A stretch of DNA of 64,000 bases, from assembly GCF_014203605.1 (NCBI RefSeq), contig NZ_JACHJJ010000002.1:62001-126000 (forward strand), read 5' to 3'. The notes under the pieces are model-generated. The model did no database searches. It saw only the letters and a program-made list of their open reading frames with translations, and was not told the DNA's origin. Source of the stretch: Thiemannella venezuelensis. GTDB taxonomy: Bacteria; Actinomycetota; Actinomycetes; Streptosporangiales; Streptosporangiaceae. Every line of letters starts with the position of its first letter. The stretch's first letter is position 1. The position numbers and the translations under genes were made by a program. Shown piece after piece: positions 1-7,666 of this stretch.

Positions 1-9
1 GTCACGGCG

Positions 10-807
10 TCATGCGGGATCGCTCCGCGGATGGTCCGCCGATCGGGCCGGGGGGCCCTCCTCCACCGCGAAGATCCGGGCCAGGTGGTAGTCCGCCACC
101 GCCCGCACGTCCGCCAGTGAGCGGCGCTCGTGCAGGACGTCCAGGCCCAGTCCCGTGATCCCCGCCACGAGCAGGTCGGCCTCGCGCCGCGCGTCGAGGC
201 CCGGCACCGTGCTCCCGGCGGCCTGCCCCATCGTGATGATGTCCGCGACGAGCCGCTCCAGCGGGTGCTCGGCGGCGAGGAAGACCGCCGCGAGCGCCGG
301 GTCGGCCAGGCTGCGGGCGTAGTACGCGGTGAACACCCGCAGAGCGAACGCCCGCTGGCCGTCCAGCGGCAGGAACTCGTCCAGGAGCGCCCGCAGCAGC
401 CTGCGCGGGTCTGCCGCATCGGACGGGATGCGCGCCCTGGCCAGGCGTTCGTTCTCCACGTGCAGCAGGCGCAGCGCGTCGACCAGGAGGGCGTGCTTGC
501 CGTCGAAGTAGTACTGGACCATCCGCAGGGACACGCCCGCCTCGGCTGCGACCTTGCGCATGCTCACCGTGTGGAGGCCGTGCTCCGACGCGATGCGCCA
601 CACCGCTTCGGCGATCCGGCGCCGTTTGCGTGCGTGGGCGTCCGGCCGTTCCGTCTCGGGAGGCGTGACCGGGGCGGGCGGATTCCTGCGTTGACGGTAC
701 GCCCGGGCCTGGCAGCTCCGGGAGCAGTAGACCGCCGGACGCCCTCGCTCCGACCGTTCCATCCGCGTGCCGCACATCCGGCACGCCGTTCTTTTTTCGT
801 CACGCAC
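10..807 (-). CDS. TetR-family regulator with N-terminal zinc-binding cysteine motif
   Basis: Predicted DNA-binding repressor. From the GTG at 807 it is 265 aa. Residues 9-32 carry C9-x2-C12-x15-C28-x3-C32, resembling the small treble-clef motif found in some actinobacterial regulators. A TetR helix-turn-helix follows (about residues 60-105, ending MVQYYFDGKHALL), then an all-helical ligand domain. GTG 807 is preferred because the Cys motif starts right after it, although the frame is open to 879. It is divergent from a small membrane protein, and a 5-4-5 inverted repeat lies between them, so autoregulation and control of the neighbour are likely. TetR membership is clear; zinc binding is inferred from the cysteines. 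Confidence 0.85.
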   Translation of the reverse strand: MRDEKRTACRMCGTRMERSERGRPAVYCSRSCQARAYRQRRNPPAPVTPPETERPDAHARKRRRIAEAVWRIASEHGLHTVSMRKVAAEAGVSLRMVQYYFDGKHALLVDALRLLHVENERLARARIPSDAADPRRLLRALLDEFLPLDGQRAFALRVFTAYYARSLADPALAAVFLAAEHPLERLVADIITMGQAAGSTVPGLDARREADLLVAGITGLGLDVLHERRSLADVRAVADYHLARIFAVEEGPPARSADHPRSDPA

Positions 808-884
808 GATCCCACCGTAACGCCGAAAAAAGTGTGATGAAAAGCGAATTCCCTTGCTTTGCCTGGCAATAGGAAACAATCATG

Positions 885-902
885 ATGATACGTTTGTATC
901 GT
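885..902. promoter_or_regulatory. Candidate TetR operator in the divergent intergenic region
   Basis: GATAC-GTTT-GTATC at 887-900 is a perfect inverted repeat. It lies between the TetR-type regulator (start 807) and the small membrane protein (start 924), where it would overlap the promoter of the rightward gene. Function is inferred from position and symmetry. Confidence 0.5.
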
Positions 903-923
903 AGCCTCAAGAGAGAAGGGGTC

Positions 924-1145
924 GTGAAGTACGACATTCTGCAGATCCTCGGCGCGGTCGTGATGGTGGCCTTCGGCCAAGGCCTCGTCCGGCTCTTCGC
1001 CGACCACGGCAACCGGGGTCTGCTCGGCTGGCTCCCCGGCGGTCCGGCCCCGGCGTTCGTCGTCTATGCCGTCCTCGTCGCCGCGGGTGTCGTCCTCACG
1101 GGCTGGGCCCACAAGCGTGCGAAGGACCTCGGCCGCCGCAAGTGA
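924..1145 (+). CDS. Small membrane protein, unknown function
   Basis: A 73-aa protein starting at GTG 924, 3-5 nt after a purine-rich ribosome binding site (GAGAGAAGGGG, 911-921). It has two hydrophobic stretches, about residues 5-22 (ILQILGAVVMVAFGQGLV) and 39-58 (FVVYAVLVAAGVVLTGW), and ends in a basic tail (HKRAKDLGRRK), giving a two-helix membrane hairpin with a cytosolic C-terminus. No family was recognised. It is the only gene divergent from the zinc-motif TetR regulator and is its likely target. A longer frame from 882 exists but would include the operator-like repeat. Confidence 0.65.
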   Translation: MKYDILQILGAVVMVAFGQGLVRLFADHGNRGLLGWLPGGPAPAFVVYAVLVAAGVVLTGWAHKRAKDLGRRK

Positions 1146-1287
1146 GGCGTGCCGCCGGGGTCCGCCGCGCGCTCCGGGTTCCCGGACCGGCGGTGACGCC
1201 GGGTTCGCGGGGTGGCGCCGCGCAGGCGGAGTCGTCCTGCGAACCCGGAGCCCGGCCCTTTGCGGGGGTCCGGGCTCCGGACGGGCC

Positions 1288-2538
1288 TCAGTGGCCTGGC
1301 AGCCGCTCCTCCTCGGTCGTCCGGGGCGTCTGCGGGGCGGCCCCCGCCGCGCCGGGGCGGTGCGGTGCGGGGACCGTCCACGCCAGGACCAGGGCGACGG
1401 CCGCCGCGGTGAGCGAGGCCAGGATGGGGAGCATCGGGGAGGCCTCGTAGAGGGCGGTGCCCAGGAGCGGGCCGGCGATGAAGGTGGCGCCCACGGTGGC
1501 GTTGATCAGACCGGCGATCGAGCCCTGCTGCTCGGCTCCGACGACCAGGGTGGGGGCGGCGGTGAAGCCGGGGATCGCGAGCCCGAGCCCCAGCGCGAGC
1601 ACCGCGAAGGCCGCGGTGATCGACCACAGGTGGTGCGAGACGGCGAGCAGGGCGAAGGAGGCCGCGGCGATCGGGGCACCGGTGCGCAGCAGCCGCAGGG
1701 CGGGCCAGCCGAGCTTGGGCACCACGGCCCCCTGGACGGCGACGAGCACCAGGCCCGCGGCGAACAGGACGACGCCGACCGCGCCGGCCGTGGCCTGCGG
1801 GTCCAGGTGGAGGCGGTCGGCCACGAGGAAGCCGATGACCACCTGGACGAGGCCGAGGGACAGGTAGAGCAGGAAGCCCATGGCGAACAGGGGCCAGAGG
1901 GGCGCGCTCCAGGGCCGTACACCGGCGGCGCGCGGGCCGTCGCGCCGGACGGTGGGCGTCTGCGGCACGGTCGCGAGCACCCAGGCGGTGACCAGTGCGG
2001 TGAGCGCCGGGGCCAGGTAGAGCGGGAGCATCAGGGACAGCACGGCGAGCGCTCCGCCGCCGGCGGGGCCGAGCACGAGCGAGAGGCCCTGTACGGCGCC
2101 CACGAACCCGACGGCGCGCGTCCGCTCGGCCTCGCCGGTGGTCACGGTGCCGGCGACGGCGAGGGCCGCGACGGGGACGGCCGCGAGCCCGGCGCCGAAG
2201 ACGACGCTGCGGGTGACGAGCATCAGGGTGAAGGTGACCGAGGGGGACGTCTCGCCGCCGATTCCGGCCGCGGCGACGGCGGCGAAGCCGGCCAGTCCGG
2301 CGGTCGCCAGGCCGAGCCCCGACAGGAGGACCGCGCGCAGCCCGAACCTCTGCAGGGCGTGCCCCCACAGCGGGCTGGCGACGGTCAGCGCGGCCGCGGC
2401 GACGGTGACGACGATCCCGAGCTGCGTCTCGGACAGCGCGAGCTCACGCGAGAGCGGCGCCAGGATGGGGGTGAGCAGCTGCTGCGCGGAGTACACCACG
2501 AGAACGGTGACCAGCAGCGGAGTCATGGTCTTGGGCAC
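1288..2538 (-). CDS. MFS transporter, probable metal-responsive exporter
   Basis: A 416-aa major facilitator with about 12 hydrophobic helices, starting at GTG 2538 behind a GGAGAGGA site. An MFS loop-2 signature is visible after helix 2 (SPLWGHALQRFGLR). Substrate cannot be read from sequence. The upstream region holds a 17/19 match to the IdeR/DmdR iron box and a Zur-box-like dyad, suggesting expression under metal limitation. Siderophore or metallophore export (EntS-like role) is the simplest inference. No siderophore biosynthesis gene is adjacent, so drug export remains possible. Confidence 0.85.
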   Translation of the reverse strand: MPKTMTPLLVTVLVVYSAQQLLTPILAPLSRELALSETQLGIVVTVAAAALTVASPLWGHALQRFGLRAVLLSGLGLATAGLAGFAAVAAAGIGGETSPSVTFTLMLVTRSVVFGAGLAAVPVAALAVAGTVTTGEAERTRAVGFVGAVQGLSLVLGPAGGGALAVLSLMLPLYLAPALTALVTAWVLATVPQTPTVRRDGPRAAGVRPWSAPLWPLFAMGFLLYLSLGLVQVVIGFLVADRLHLDPQATAGAVGVVLFAAGLVLVAVQGAVVPKLGWPALRLLRTGAPIAAASFALLAVSHHLWSITAAFAVLALGLGLAIPGFTAAPTLVVGAEQQGSIAGLINATVGATFIAGPLLGTALYEASPMLPILASLTAAAVALVLAWTVPAPHRPGAAGAAPQTPRTTEEERLPGH

Positions 2539-2619
2539 GGATGGGGGGTCCTCTCCGATCGGCTGTTCGCTGATGCGGTGGATGAGGCGGTCTGCAGGCC
2601 CTTGCGATGTCGATCAATC

Positions 2620-2638
2620 TTAGGTAAGCCTAACCTTA
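2620..2638. promoter_or_regulatory. Iron box (IdeR/DmdR-type operator)
   Basis: TTAGGTAAGCCTAACCTTA matches the actinobacterial IdeR/DmdR consensus TTAGGTTAGSCTAACCTAA at 17 of 19 positions. It lies 82 nt upstream of the MFS start at 2538, a place suited to iron-dependent repression. The match is seen directly; binding is inferred. Confidence 0.75.
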
Positions 2639-2668
2639 ATGATCTCAGAAGTCCGCGTACCGAGACAA

Positions 2669-2685
2669 CAGAAATCGTTTTCATT
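2669..2685. promoter_or_regulatory. Zur-box-like dyad
   Basis: On the minus strand 2669-2685 reads AATGAAAACGATTTCTG, close to actinobacterial Zur boxes (TGAAAATGATTTTCA type). It is 30 bp upstream of the iron box and belongs to the same leftward MFS promoter region. The right half-site is imperfect, so this is tentative. Confidence 0.35.
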
Positions 2686-2709
2686 TTTTGCGGTGCGACC
2701 GAGCCGGCG

Positions 2710-2740
2710 GTGCGCGGGCCCCGCGATCGGCCCCGCGCAC
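2710..2740 (-). terminator. GC-rich hairpin after the amidohydrolase gene
   Basis: GTGCGCGGG at 2710-2718 pairs with CCCGCGCAC at 2732-2740, just past the stop of the leftward amidohydrolase gene (2744). There is no T tract, as is usual for actinobacterial terminators. Confidence 0.5.
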
Positions 2741-2743
2741 GCG

Positions 2744-3940
2744 TCAGGCGGGGAGGCGGTAGACCCGGCGGGCATTGCCGGCGCCGACCATCCCGGCGAT
2801 CCGCCCGGCGTCCCGCTCCGTCCAGGAGTCGTCCTCCAACCCGGCGCGGAGCAGCTCCGAGAGCGCGCGGCGGAACAGCGCCGCACCGAGGTGGTACAGC
2901 TCCGGCAGCCCGCACGCGTCGGAGGCGTAGAGCAGCTTGCCGAACGGGGCCAGCTCCAGCGCCTCGGCGAGCAGCGCCCCGGCCCGGCGGCCAAGGTTGT
3001 GTGTGGCCAGGCTGACGTCGGCGAACACGTGCGGGAAGACCTGGGCGAGATATCCGGCCTCCCGGTGGTACGGGTAGTTGTGCAGCAGCACGACCGGCAC
3101 CCCGGCCCCCGCGGTCGCCCGGAGCAGGTCGGTCAGGAGCACCGGGTTCGCCCGGGCCAGGTGCACGTCGGAGTCGCCGTAGCCGATGTGGAACTGCACC
3201 GGCAGGCCCAGGTCGAGCGCCGCGTACACCAGGAACCGGTGCAGCACCTCGTCCGCCAGCCGGGCCGGGGCGTCCGGCCGCACGCCGGCCAGCCACCGGC
3301 CCGCCGCCGCGGCGACCTCGCGGGGCCCCGGCCGGTCCGGGGCCAGCGCCAGCCCCGTCCGGTAGGCGGCGACGGACTTGGCCCCGACCACCCGGCCGCC
3401 TCCTGCTTCGGCCTCCGGGCCTTGTCCGGCTCCGGCCGTCCGGCCGCCCCCGGCGTGCACCCGCCCGGCGAGACGCTCGCGGACACGGTCGGCGAAGCCG
3501 GTCGCGGAGACCCCCGTCCCGGCCACCTCCTCGGCGACGCGCTCCAGCCGTACGATCTCGTATCCGGGCGCCCCGGCGGCCTCGGCCAGCTCGGCGGGGG
3601 AGAGCGACGGCCGGGGGGCGTATCCGGTGTCGACGCACAACCCGCCCAGCCCGGCCGCGCGCAGCAGCCGCCGGGTCACCTCCGCGTGGCCGAGCTCCGC
3701 CCGCCGGGCCAGGTACTCCTCCGGCTCCGCATGCCGGGGCAGGCCGAGCACGGGCGCGCACCAGCGGCGCACCGCCAGCCCCGCCTGCGTGTCGAACAGG
3801 CTCCCGCCCAGCGGGGAGGGGCCGTCGGCCTCGGTCAGCAGCGCCTCGAACCCGTCACGTGACAGGTCCCGCCGTACGACCCCGTGGCAGTGGTGGTCGA
3901 CCAGGCGGAGCGCGGCGACCTCGGGCAGGAGTTCGGGCAT
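2744..3940 (-). CDS. FluG-type amidohydrolase (TIM-barrel metal hydrolase)
   Basis: A 398-aa amidohydrolase of the type fused to glutamine synthetase in fungal FluG. Visible metal and active-site elements are HHCHG near residue 17, GAKS with a Lys near 190, QFHIGYGD near 245, LLHNYPYHREAGYL near 290 and LYASD near 340. An Ala/Gly-rich, strain-specific-looking loop lies between about residues 165 and 185. It is divergent, across 89 bp, from a glutamine-synthetase-like gene. Together they probably act on a gamma-glutamylated amine or similar amide, the ligase making and the hydrolase cleaving the bond. The substrate is unknown. Confidence 0.85.
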   Translation of the reverse strand: MPELLPEVAALRLVDHHCHGVVRRDLSRDGFEALLTEADGPSPLGGSLFDTQAGLAVRRWCAPVLGLPRHAEPEEYLARRAELGHAEVTRRLLRAAGLGGLCVDTGYAPRPSLSPAELAEAAGAPGYEIVRLERVAEEVAGTGVSATGFADRVRERLAGRVHAGGGRTAGAGQGPEAEAGGGRVVGAKSVAAYRTGLALAPDRPGPREVAAAAGRWLAGVRPDAPARLADEVLHRFLVYAALDLGLPVQFHIGYGDSDVHLARANPVLLTDLLRATAGAGVPVVLLHNYPYHREAGYLAQVFPHVFADVSLATHNLGRRAGALLAEALELAPFGKLLYASDACGLPELYHLGAALFRRALSELLRAGLEDDSWTERDAGRIAGMVGAGNARRVYRLPA

Positions 3941-4029
3941 CGTCGTTCCGATCGTGTGCCGGACCTGGTTCCGATCCGCATGGTAGACCTGGGAGCGACG
4001 CCCGATCCCGAACCGCGGAGGTCCAGCCG

Positions 4030-5424
4030 ATGCCGTCGCCGGAGCCGCTGACCGCCGCGGACCGGGCCCGCCGCGCCGCCCAGGCCCGTACGGCGGCCGC
4101 CCGCCTGGCCGCCGACGGCGTCGACGGCGTCGCGGTGACCTGGGTGGACACCGGAGGCATCACCCGGGTCAAGGCGGTGCCGCTGTCCCGCCTGGAGCAG
4201 GCCGCGTCCTGGGGGGTGGGGGCCTCGCCGGTGTTCGACGCGTTCCTGCTCGACGACTCGACCGTCTCCGGCCGGTACGCCGGCGGCCCGGTCGGGGACC
4301 TGCGGCTCCACCCGGACCTGGACCGGCTCACCCGGCTGGCCGCGCTGCCCGGCTGGGCCTGGGCGCCGGCCGACCGCTACGACCAGGACGGCCTGCCGCA
4401 CCCGCTGGACGCCCGCATGCTGGCCCGGCGCGAGACCGACCGGCTGGCCGGGGCGGGCTACGGGATCCGCGCGGCGTTCGAGATCGAGTGGTGCGTCTCG
4501 GCGGGCACCGGCGACGAGTTCGTCCCCGCCTGCCGGGGCCCGGCCTACGGCATGGCCCGGCTCACCGAGCTCGGCGGCTACCTGCGCGAGGTGCTCACCG
4601 CGCTGGCCGCCCAGGGGGTCGCCGTCGAGCAGGTGCACCCCGAGTACGCCGCCGGGCAGTACGAGGTCTCCGTCGCCGCGGCGGACCCGGTCGGCGCGGC
4701 GGACCTCGCCGTGCTGGTGCGCGAGACCGTCCGGGCGGTCACCGTACGGCACGGCATGCGCGCCACGTTCGCGCCGAAGGTGCTCGCCGATGGCGTCGGC
4801 AACGGCGGCCATCTGCATCTGAGCCTCTGGCGCGACGGGACGAACCTGATGTCCGGCGGCCCCGGTCCCTGCGGGCTGACGCCCGAGGGAGAGGGCTTCG
4901 CCGCGGGGATCCTGGAGCGGCTGCCCGCCCTGCTCGCCGTCGGCGCGCCGTCGGTCGCGAGCTACCTGCGGCTGGTGCCGTCGCACTGGGCCGGCGCGTT
5001 CGCCTGCTGGGGCCGGGAGAACCGGGAGGCGGCGCTCCGGCTGGTCACCGGCTCGCGGGGGGAACGGGACCGGGCCGCCAACATCGAGATCAAGTGCGTC
5101 GACCTGTCCGCCAACCCGTACCTTCTGGTCGCCGCGGCGCTCGCGGCCGGACGGGCCGGTGCCGAGGCCGGGCTCCGCCTGCCGGAGCCGGTCGACATCG
5201 ACCCGGCGGGCATGGACGAGGAGACCCGGCGGAAGCGGGGGATCGCGGCCCTGCCGGGCTCGCTCGCCGAGGCCGTCGCCCTGTTCGAGGCCGACCCGGT
5301 CCTCGGTGAGGCGCTCGGGCCCGAGGTCGTCGACACCGTCGCGACGGTACGGCGGGGCGAGATCGCGCTCTTCGCCGGCGCGAGCCCCGAGGAGATCGTC
5401 GCGCGCAGCCGCTGGCGCCACTGA
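4030..5424 (+). CDS. Glutamine-synthetase-like gamma-glutamyl ligase
   Basis: A 464-aa GS-family enzyme, starting at ATG 4030 after GGAGG. It has the beta-grasp N-terminus (VAVTWVDTGGITRVK), FEIEW (about residue 150, metal-binding Glu), NGGHLHLSL (about 257, replacing the classical GSGMHVHQS) and the C-terminal SANPYLLVAA. The divergence from canonical GlnA motifs fits the GlnA-like enzymes that ligate glutamate to amines or polyamines rather than to ammonia. The amidohydrolase partner lies divergently next door. It is probably cytosolic and ATP-dependent; the acceptor is not predictable. Confidence 0.85.
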   Translation: MPSPEPLTAADRARRAAQARTAAARLAADGVDGVAVTWVDTGGITRVKAVPLSRLEQAASWGVGASPVFDAFLLDDSTVSGRYAGGPVGDLRLHPDLDRLTRLAALPGWAWAPADRYDQDGLPHPLDARMLARRETDRLAGAGYGIRAAFEIEWCVSAGTGDEFVPACRGPAYGMARLTELGGYLREVLTALAAQGVAVEQVHPEYAAGQYEVSVAAADPVGAADLAVLVRETVRAVTVRHGMRATFAPKVLADGVGNGGHLHLSLWRDGTNLMSGGPGPCGLTPEGEGFAAGILERLPALLAVGAPSVASYLRLVPSHWAGAFACWGRENREAALRLVTGSRGERDRAANIEIKCVDLSANPYLLVAAALAAGRAGAEAGLRLPEPVDIDPAGMDEETRRKRGIAALPGSLAEAVALFEADPVLGEALGPEVVDTVATVRRGEIALFAGASPEEIVARSRWRH

Positions 5425-5437
5425 CCGGCCGGAGCAC

Positions 5438-5461
5438 GGCGGGACCTCGCCGGTTCCCGCC
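5438..5461. terminator. Hairpin between convergent genes
   Basis: GGCGGGA (5438-5444) can pair with TCCCGCC (5455-5461). It sits between the rightward GS-like gene and the leftward DsbA-like gene and may serve both. Confidence 0.4.
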
Positions 5462-5477
5462 GGAGGACCGGCTCGGC

Positions 5478-6101
5478 TCAGTGGAGCCGGGGATCCTCGT
5501 GGGGGACGCCCTTGAGCTCGTGGAAGCCCGGGACCCCGGCCACCAGCAGCGTCCCGTCCCACAGGCGGCCGGCCTGCTCGCCGGTGGGGAGCCGGGAGAC
5601 GACCGGGCCGAAGAAGGCGACGCGCCCGCCGCCGGGACCGGTGGCGGCGACGATGGGGGTGCCGACGTGCGGGCCGACGAGCCCGACGCCCTCGGCGTGC
5701 GAGGCGCGCACCGCGTCGTCGTACTCGGCCGACGTCCCGGCCTCGGCCAGCTCCACCGGGAGCCCGGCGGCGGCCAGCGCGTCCTGCAGGGAGCCCATCC
5801 ACTCGTGCTCGCCGCGGTCGTTCCCGGCGGTCCACATCGCGGTGTAGAACCGGCCGAGCGCCTCCTGCCCGTGGTGCCGCCGCACGGCGGCGCAGACGCG
5901 CACCGGAACCCACAGGTAGCCCTCGGGATCGCCCTCCGGGTCGTCGTCGCGGCCCTCGTTGAGCACCGACAGGCTCATCACGTGCCAGCGGACCTCGACC
6001 GGGCGGACCTTCTCGACCTCCAGCAGCCACCGCGAGGTGAGCCAGGTGTACGGGCAGGAGGGGTCGAACCAGAAATCCGCGATCACCTTGTCCGCCGGCA
6101 C
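5478..6101 (-). CDS. DsbA-family oxidoreductase, mycothiol-reductase (Rv2466c)-like
   Basis: A 207-aa thioredoxin-fold protein starting at GTG 6101 behind a strong AAGGAG. It resembles the M. tuberculosis Rv2466c group of mycothiol-dependent reductases (opening ADFWFDPSCPYTW.TSRW). The active site here is C16-P-Y-T19: the second Cys of the usual CPWC is replaced by Thr, leaving a single-Cys site compatible with monothiol, mycothiol-linked chemistry. No signal peptide, so cytosolic. Convergent with the GS-like gene and not obviously co-regulated with neighbours. Confidence 0.8.
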   Translation of the reverse strand: MPADKVIADFWFDPSCPYTWLTSRWLLEVEKVRPVEVRWHVMSLSVLNEGRDDDPEGDPEGYLWVPVRVCAAVRRHHGQEALGRFYTAMWTAGNDRGEHEWMGSLQDALAAAGLPVELAEAGTSAEYDDAVRASHAEGVGLVGPHVGTPIVAATGPGGGRVAFFGPVVSRLPTGEQAGRLWDGTLLVAGVPGFHELKGVPHEDPRLH

Positions 6102-6244
6102 AGCGCTCCTTCGCTCGTCATTCCCGGTTTCCGCCCGGACGCCCTCTCCCGATGACCGCTCCGGAACCGCCCAGCGCATTCAGCGCCCCAGCGGCCCACC
6201 CCGGCAGATGCTCGGGCACTCTGCGATCAGTGAATATATATATG

Positions 6245-6281
6245 CATGCTCTGCAAGCAGAATGCTGGCTTTGAAAGCATG
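6245..6281. promoter_or_regulatory. Inverted repeat over the antitoxin start
   Basis: CATGCT (6245-6250) and AGCATG (6276-6281) form an inverted repeat ending on the antitoxin ATG, with a further ATGCT copy between the arms and a TA-rich promoter stretch upstream (6230-6245). Ribbon-helix-helix antitoxins usually bind such sites to repress their own operon. Confidence 0.45.
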
Positions 6282-6521
6282 AAGTCAGAACAGGGCAAGA
6301 ACAACCGGTCCCTCTTCGTCCGGGAGGTCCCCGAGGAAGTTCACGCCGCCCTCCGGGTCCGCGCGGCCGCAGAAGGCATGTCGGTCTCGGCTTACGTGCT
6401 CCGCCTGCTGACAGGGGAAACCTCCACCCCGACGGTGGCCGAGGTGTTCGCCCGGCGGCGTGAGCCGGTGCGGCTGACCAATGAGGACATACTCTCCGCG
6501 ATCCACGAGGGCCGCCGGTGA
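6279..6521 (+). CDS. vapB: VapB/FitA-type antitoxin
   Basis: An 80-aa ribbon-helix-helix antitoxin, start ATG 6279. The N-terminal DNA-binding strand is SLFVREVPEEVHAALRVRA and its helices continue through AEGMSVSAYVLRLL. The C-terminus (NEDILSAIHEGR) is the usual toxin-binding tail. It overlaps the toxin gene by 4 bases (GTGA). It should dimerise, repress the operon and block the PIN-domain active site. No clear Shine-Dalgarno precedes the ATG. Confidence 0.85.
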   Translation: MKSEQGKNNRSLFVREVPEEVHAALRVRAAAEGMSVSAYVLRLLTGETSTPTVAEVFARRREPVRLTNEDILSAIHEGRR

Positions 6522-6972
6522 GCACACTGGTCGTCGACGCGTCGGTCCTCATCCGCGCCCTGGCGGAGTCTCCCGAAGACGAACTGCTCAGACGACGCCT
6601 GGCGAGTGTCCGGCGGCTCCATGCCGCCGGACACGTGGGAGCCGAGTTCGTCAACGGTATCCGCGGACTCGCGCTGGGCGGCAAGCTCTCCGGTGAACGG
6701 GCGGAGCAGGCGATCGAGGACTTCCTCGATCTGCCGATCTCCCGTCACCCCGTCGAGTCCACGACGAGCAGCGTCTGGGATCTCCGGGGAGACTTCAACG
6801 CCTGCGACGGTGCGTATGTCGCTCTCGCACGACGGCTCGGCGTCCCCCTGCTCACATGTGACGCGAAGCTCGGAAGAGCCGCGCCCGCGGACGTGACCGT
6901 TCACGTCTACCCGCCGCGGTGGGAGTCGTACGGTGTGCCGCTCCGCGGTCATGGCCAGGTGCCATCCGGTGA
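6518..6972 (+). CDS. vapC: VapC-type PIN-domain ribonuclease toxin, 3' end abnormal
   Basis: GTG start overlapping the antitoxin stop. The acidic PIN quartet is intact: D7 (VVDAS), E43 (GAEFVN), D97 (ACDGAY) and D115 (TCDAK), so RNase activity is plausible. The domain ends near residue 133 (VHVYPP, about 6916), where VapC proteins normally stop. This frame has no stop there and stays open to 9163, antisense to two genes. A stop in another frame lies at 6970-6972, so a small indel near the end would explain it. The end given here is that frameshifted stop and is uncertain. Confidence 0.6.
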
Positions 6973-7009
6973 TGGGTGTGACCGCGGATGCCCGGCTCGC
7001 GCCGGGGTG

Positions 7010-7531
7010 TCAGCCGGGCTCCGTCGCGGTGAGGGCCCGCTCGAAGGCGGCGTAGGCGTCGGGGTCGAACAGGACGAAGCGGATGTCGGTCACCTCGGTC
7101 GGGGTGGCGCGGACGGTGCCGATCGCGATACGGGCGGCGTCGTCCAGCGGCCAGCCGTAGATCCCGGCCGACACCGCCGGGAAGGCCACGCTCGCCGCGC
7201 CCAGTTCGTCGGCGACCCGCAGCGACTCCCGGTAGCAGGAGGCCAGCAGCTCGGAGCGGTCCTCCCCGGCGGAGTGGACGGGGCCGACGGTGTGGATGAC
7301 CCAGCGGGCGGGGAGTTCGCCCGCCGTGGTCGCCACGGCCTGGCCGGTCGGCAGCCCCCGGCCGTAGTGCGAGGCGCGCAGCCTGCGGCACTCGGCGAGG
7401 ATCGCGGGGCCGCCGCGCCGGTGGATCGCCCCGTCGACCCCGCCCCCGCCCAGCAGCGAGGAGTTGGCGGCGTTGACGACGGCGTCGACGTGCTGGGCGG
7501 TGATGTCCCCCTGGACCAGCGTGATCCGCAT
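7010..7531 (-). CDS. Macrodomain protein (ADP-ribose / O-acetyl-ADP-ribose hydrolase type)
   Basis: A 173-aa single macrodomain of the YmdB/MacroD class. The conserved opening VQGDIT (about 6-11), VVNAANSSLLGGGGVDGAIH (about 18-37, containing the catalytic-loop Asn and Gly-rich loop) and VSAGIYG (about 131) are all present. These enzymes remove mono-ADP-ribose or deacetylate O-acetyl-ADP-ribose in the cytosol. It stands alone, antisense to the open tail of the vapC frame, with no sirtuin or ADP-ribosyltransferase nearby. Confidence 0.9.
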   Translation of the reverse strand: MRITLVQGDITAQHVDAVVNAANSSLLGGGGVDGAIHRRGGPAILAECRRLRASHYGRGLPTGQAVATTAGELPARWVIHTVGPVHSAGEDRSELLASCYRESLRVADELGAASVAFPAVSAGIYGWPLDDAARIAIGTVRATPTEVTDIRFVLFDPDAYAAFERALTATEPG

Positions 7532-7666
7532 GCGGGCGAGTCTGCCAGAGGGGCGGGGCTCCGCCGCCGGCGCCCGCCGTACGGCCCGCGTGAGCCGTAC
7601 GGCGGGCGGAGGGCCCGGCGGTGGGCCCGGCGGTGGGATCGCCCCCGCGGCGGAACGTCCGGCGGC

